Shown here in pieces: positions 62,994-64,000 of a stretch of DNA of 64,000 bases. How positions within the stretch are numbered: the stretch's first letter is position 1; every line of letters begins with the position of its first letter. The stretch comes from Candidatus Sedimenticola sp. (ex Thyasira tokunagai). GTDB lineage: Bacteria; Pseudomonadota; Gammaproteobacteria; Chromatiales; Chromatiaceae. The DNA lies in assembly GCA_037318855.1 (NCBI GenBank), contig CP134874.1, positions 2,046,598 to 2,110,597 on the forward strand, in the 5' to 3' direction. Below the pieces are notes generated by a model that made no database searches, was not told the DNA's origin, and saw only the letters and a list, made by a program, of their open reading frames with translations. The position numbers and the translations under genes were made by a program.

Positions 62994-63887
62994 ATGACTT
63001 TTCCAACAATTGAAAATTTTGTCGGCACAACGCCACTGGTTCGTCTACAGCGACTTTGTGGCGATACCAGTAATACCATTCTGGTAAAACTTGAAGGTAA
63101 TAATCCAGCCGGGTCGGTGAAGGACAGGCCCGCACTCTCAATGATTCAACAGGCGGAAGCCCGTGGTGATATTGTGCCTGGTGATACTCTGATTGAGGCT
63201 ACCAGTGGCAATACCGGGATTGCCCTGGCAATGGTGGCCGCCATCAAGGGATACGGAATGATCCTGATAATGCCGGAGAATCTCAGTGTAGAACGCCGTG
63301 CCTCAATGAGGGCCTATGGTGCAAAGCTGATTCTTGTTACTGCAGAGGAGGGGATGGAAGGCGCGCGTGATCTTGCCGATAAAATGGAGCGGGAGGGCGA
63401 AGGAAAGGTCCTCGACCAATTTTCAAATCCCGATAATCCTGATGCCCACTACCAAACTACAGGGCCGGAAATTTGGCGGGAGACTGAGGGCCGAATCACC
63501 CATTTTGTCAGTGCCATGGGGACTACCGGCACCATTATGGGAACCTCTCGCTACCTGAAAGAGCAGAATTCCCAGGTTCAGGTGATTGGGGTGCAGCCTG
63601 CCGAGGGGGCCTCGATCCCCGGCATAAGACGCTGGCCGGAGGCCTATCTACCGGCTATTTTTGAATCTTCACGGCTCGACAGGGAGATGGATATATCACA
63701 GGAAGAGGCAGAGGATATTACGCGCCGTCTGGCGGCGGAAGAGGGTATCTTTGCCGGTATCTCATCAGGTGGTGCGGTTGCTGCGGCTCTCAGGCTCTCC
63801 GAAGAGCTGACGGACGCGGTGATTGTCGCCATTATCTGCGATCGCGGTGACCGTTATCTCTCCACAGGTATTTTCCCGGCGGAATAA
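62994..63887 (+). CDS. cysM: Cysteine synthase B
   Basis: This PLP enzyme makes cysteine from O-acetylserine and sulfide or thiosulfate. The PLP lysine is in NPAGSVKDRPALSM and the phosphate loop in EATSGNTGIAL. GTTGTIMGTSRYLKEQ and IRRWPEAYLP fit CysM rather than CysK. Start at the ATG at 62994 or the GTG at 62988 are both possible. CysM lies near barA in many gammaproteobacteria. A next gene overlaps its end. Confidence 0.93.
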   Translation: MTFPTIENFVGTTPLVRLQRLCGDTSNTILVKLEGNNPAGSVKDRPALSMIQQAEARGDIVPGDTLIEATSGNTGIALAMVAAIKGYGMILIMPENLSVERRASMRAYGAKLILVTAEEGMEGARDLADKMEREGEGKVLDQFSNPDNPDAHYQTTGPEIWRETEGRITHFVSAMGTTGTIMGTSRYLKEQNSQVQVIGVQPAEGASIPGIRRWPEAYLPAIFESSRLDREMDISQEEAEDITRRLAAEEGIFAGISSGGAVAAALRLSEELTDAVIVAIICDRGDRYLSTGIFPAE

Positions 63888-64000
63888 TATTCTCATATTC
63901 CTTGCAGCGGTGCTTTTCTCACCGCTGCTGCTTCTTCATGCCGCTGAAGGAGGGGGGAGTGTCAACCTCAGCTTGGGTCGAATCAGTGTTGCGGATTGGG
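63847..64000 (+). CDS. N-terminus of an exported or anchored protein (cut by right edge)
   Basis: In the +1 frame a GTG at 63847, inside cysM, opens a frame that runs to the window edge: VTVISPQVFSRRNN, then ILIFLAAVLFSPLLLLHAAE (signal or anchor segment), GGGSVNLSLGRISVADW. A start nearer the signal segment is possible. The hydrophobic stretch and the lack of stops support a gene; its family cannot be told from 51 codons. Confidence 0.55.
   Translation, partial: MTVISPQVFSRRNNILIFLAAVLFSPLLLLHAAEGGGSVNLSLGRISVADW

Noticed and set aside
62816..63079. 88-residue N-terminal extension of the TonB-dependent receptor
   Set aside because: It overlaps the start of cysM on the other strand and precedes a normal signal peptide starting at 62815.

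Overview
The window looks like the chromosome of a sulfur-oxidising, facultatively chemolithotrophic gammaproteobacterium, related to Chromatiales or to free-living or symbiotic sulfur oxidisers. This is inferred from a Gly/Tyr-rich sulfur-globule-type protein, an Isp-type uptake [NiFe]-hydrogenase (hynS-isp1-isp2-hynL), a split B12-dependent ribonucleotide reductase, and gammaproteobacterial blocks such as comEC-exbBD-lpxK-ycaR-kdsB, rne/rluC, dbpA and barA/cysM. No rRNA, tRNA or CRISPR array was found. The chromosome is rich in insertion sequences and short non-autonomous repeats.

Layout. 1-1.3 kb: IS91-type transposase running off the left edge, plus its frameshifted tyrosine recombinase. 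1.9-6.0 kb: Nudix-metallo-beta-lactamase fusion, MaoC hydratase, lolC-lolD. 6.0-6.3 kb: palindromic repeats. 6.3-12.7 kb: DUF2062, then comEC, exbB, exbD, lpxK, ycaR, kdsB. 12.7-17.5 kb: a cassette with a PqqD/HprK-like fusion kinase, a convergent nucleotidyltransferase-like gene and three tandem mini-genes that are absent from ordinary ORF lists. The mini-genes encode 47-52 aa peptides with a nearly identical 40-residue twin-arginine-type leader and 7-12-residue variable tails. This is the strongest candidate for an undescribed system. 17.6-20.4 kb: saccharopine-dehydrogenase-like and aminoadipate-semialdehyde-dehydrogenase-like genes.

20.55-28.73 kb is an 8.2 kb integrative mobilizable element. 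It is bounded by a perfect 31-bp direct repeat lying in the 5' end of a low-molecular-weight phosphatase gene. It carries an integrase, an AlpA-like regulator, a RepA-like ATPase, a MobQ-type relaxase with a recognisable oriT, a TraD-like accessory protein, a JAB/JAMM peptidase whose upstream partner is truncated, and IS256- and IS3-family insertions. The element supplies a new 5' end to the phosphatase gene.

28.7-39.7 kb: phosphatase, rne, rluC, HAD phosphatase, sppA, chemoreceptor, dbpA, DUF2164 and a C39-like protein. 39.9-44.9 kb: a CPXCG protein with an IS4-family element (9-bp target duplication) just upstream of it, a secreted basic protein, a RIO kinase, a secreted alpha/beta hydrolase and a uracil/hypoxanthine-DNA-glycosylase-like protein. 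45.1-49.5 kb: nrdJ split into a TSCPD subunit and a large subunit that carries a 377-residue LAGLIDADG intein, preceded by two NrdR-like boxes. 49.5-56.3 kb: sulfur globule protein, then hydrogenase protease, hupH-like gene and the hynS-isp1-isp2-hynL operon. 56.3-56.9 kb: nested repeats. 56.98-62.8 kb (minus strand): an operon of TonB-dependent receptor, PF04392-type periplasmic binding protein and BarA-like hybrid kinase. 63-64 kb: cysM and the start of an exported protein cut by the window edge.

At least five families of short inverted-repeat elements occur between genes. One is exactly 237 bp in both copies, has clear 5-bp target duplications, and one copy sits inside another repeat.
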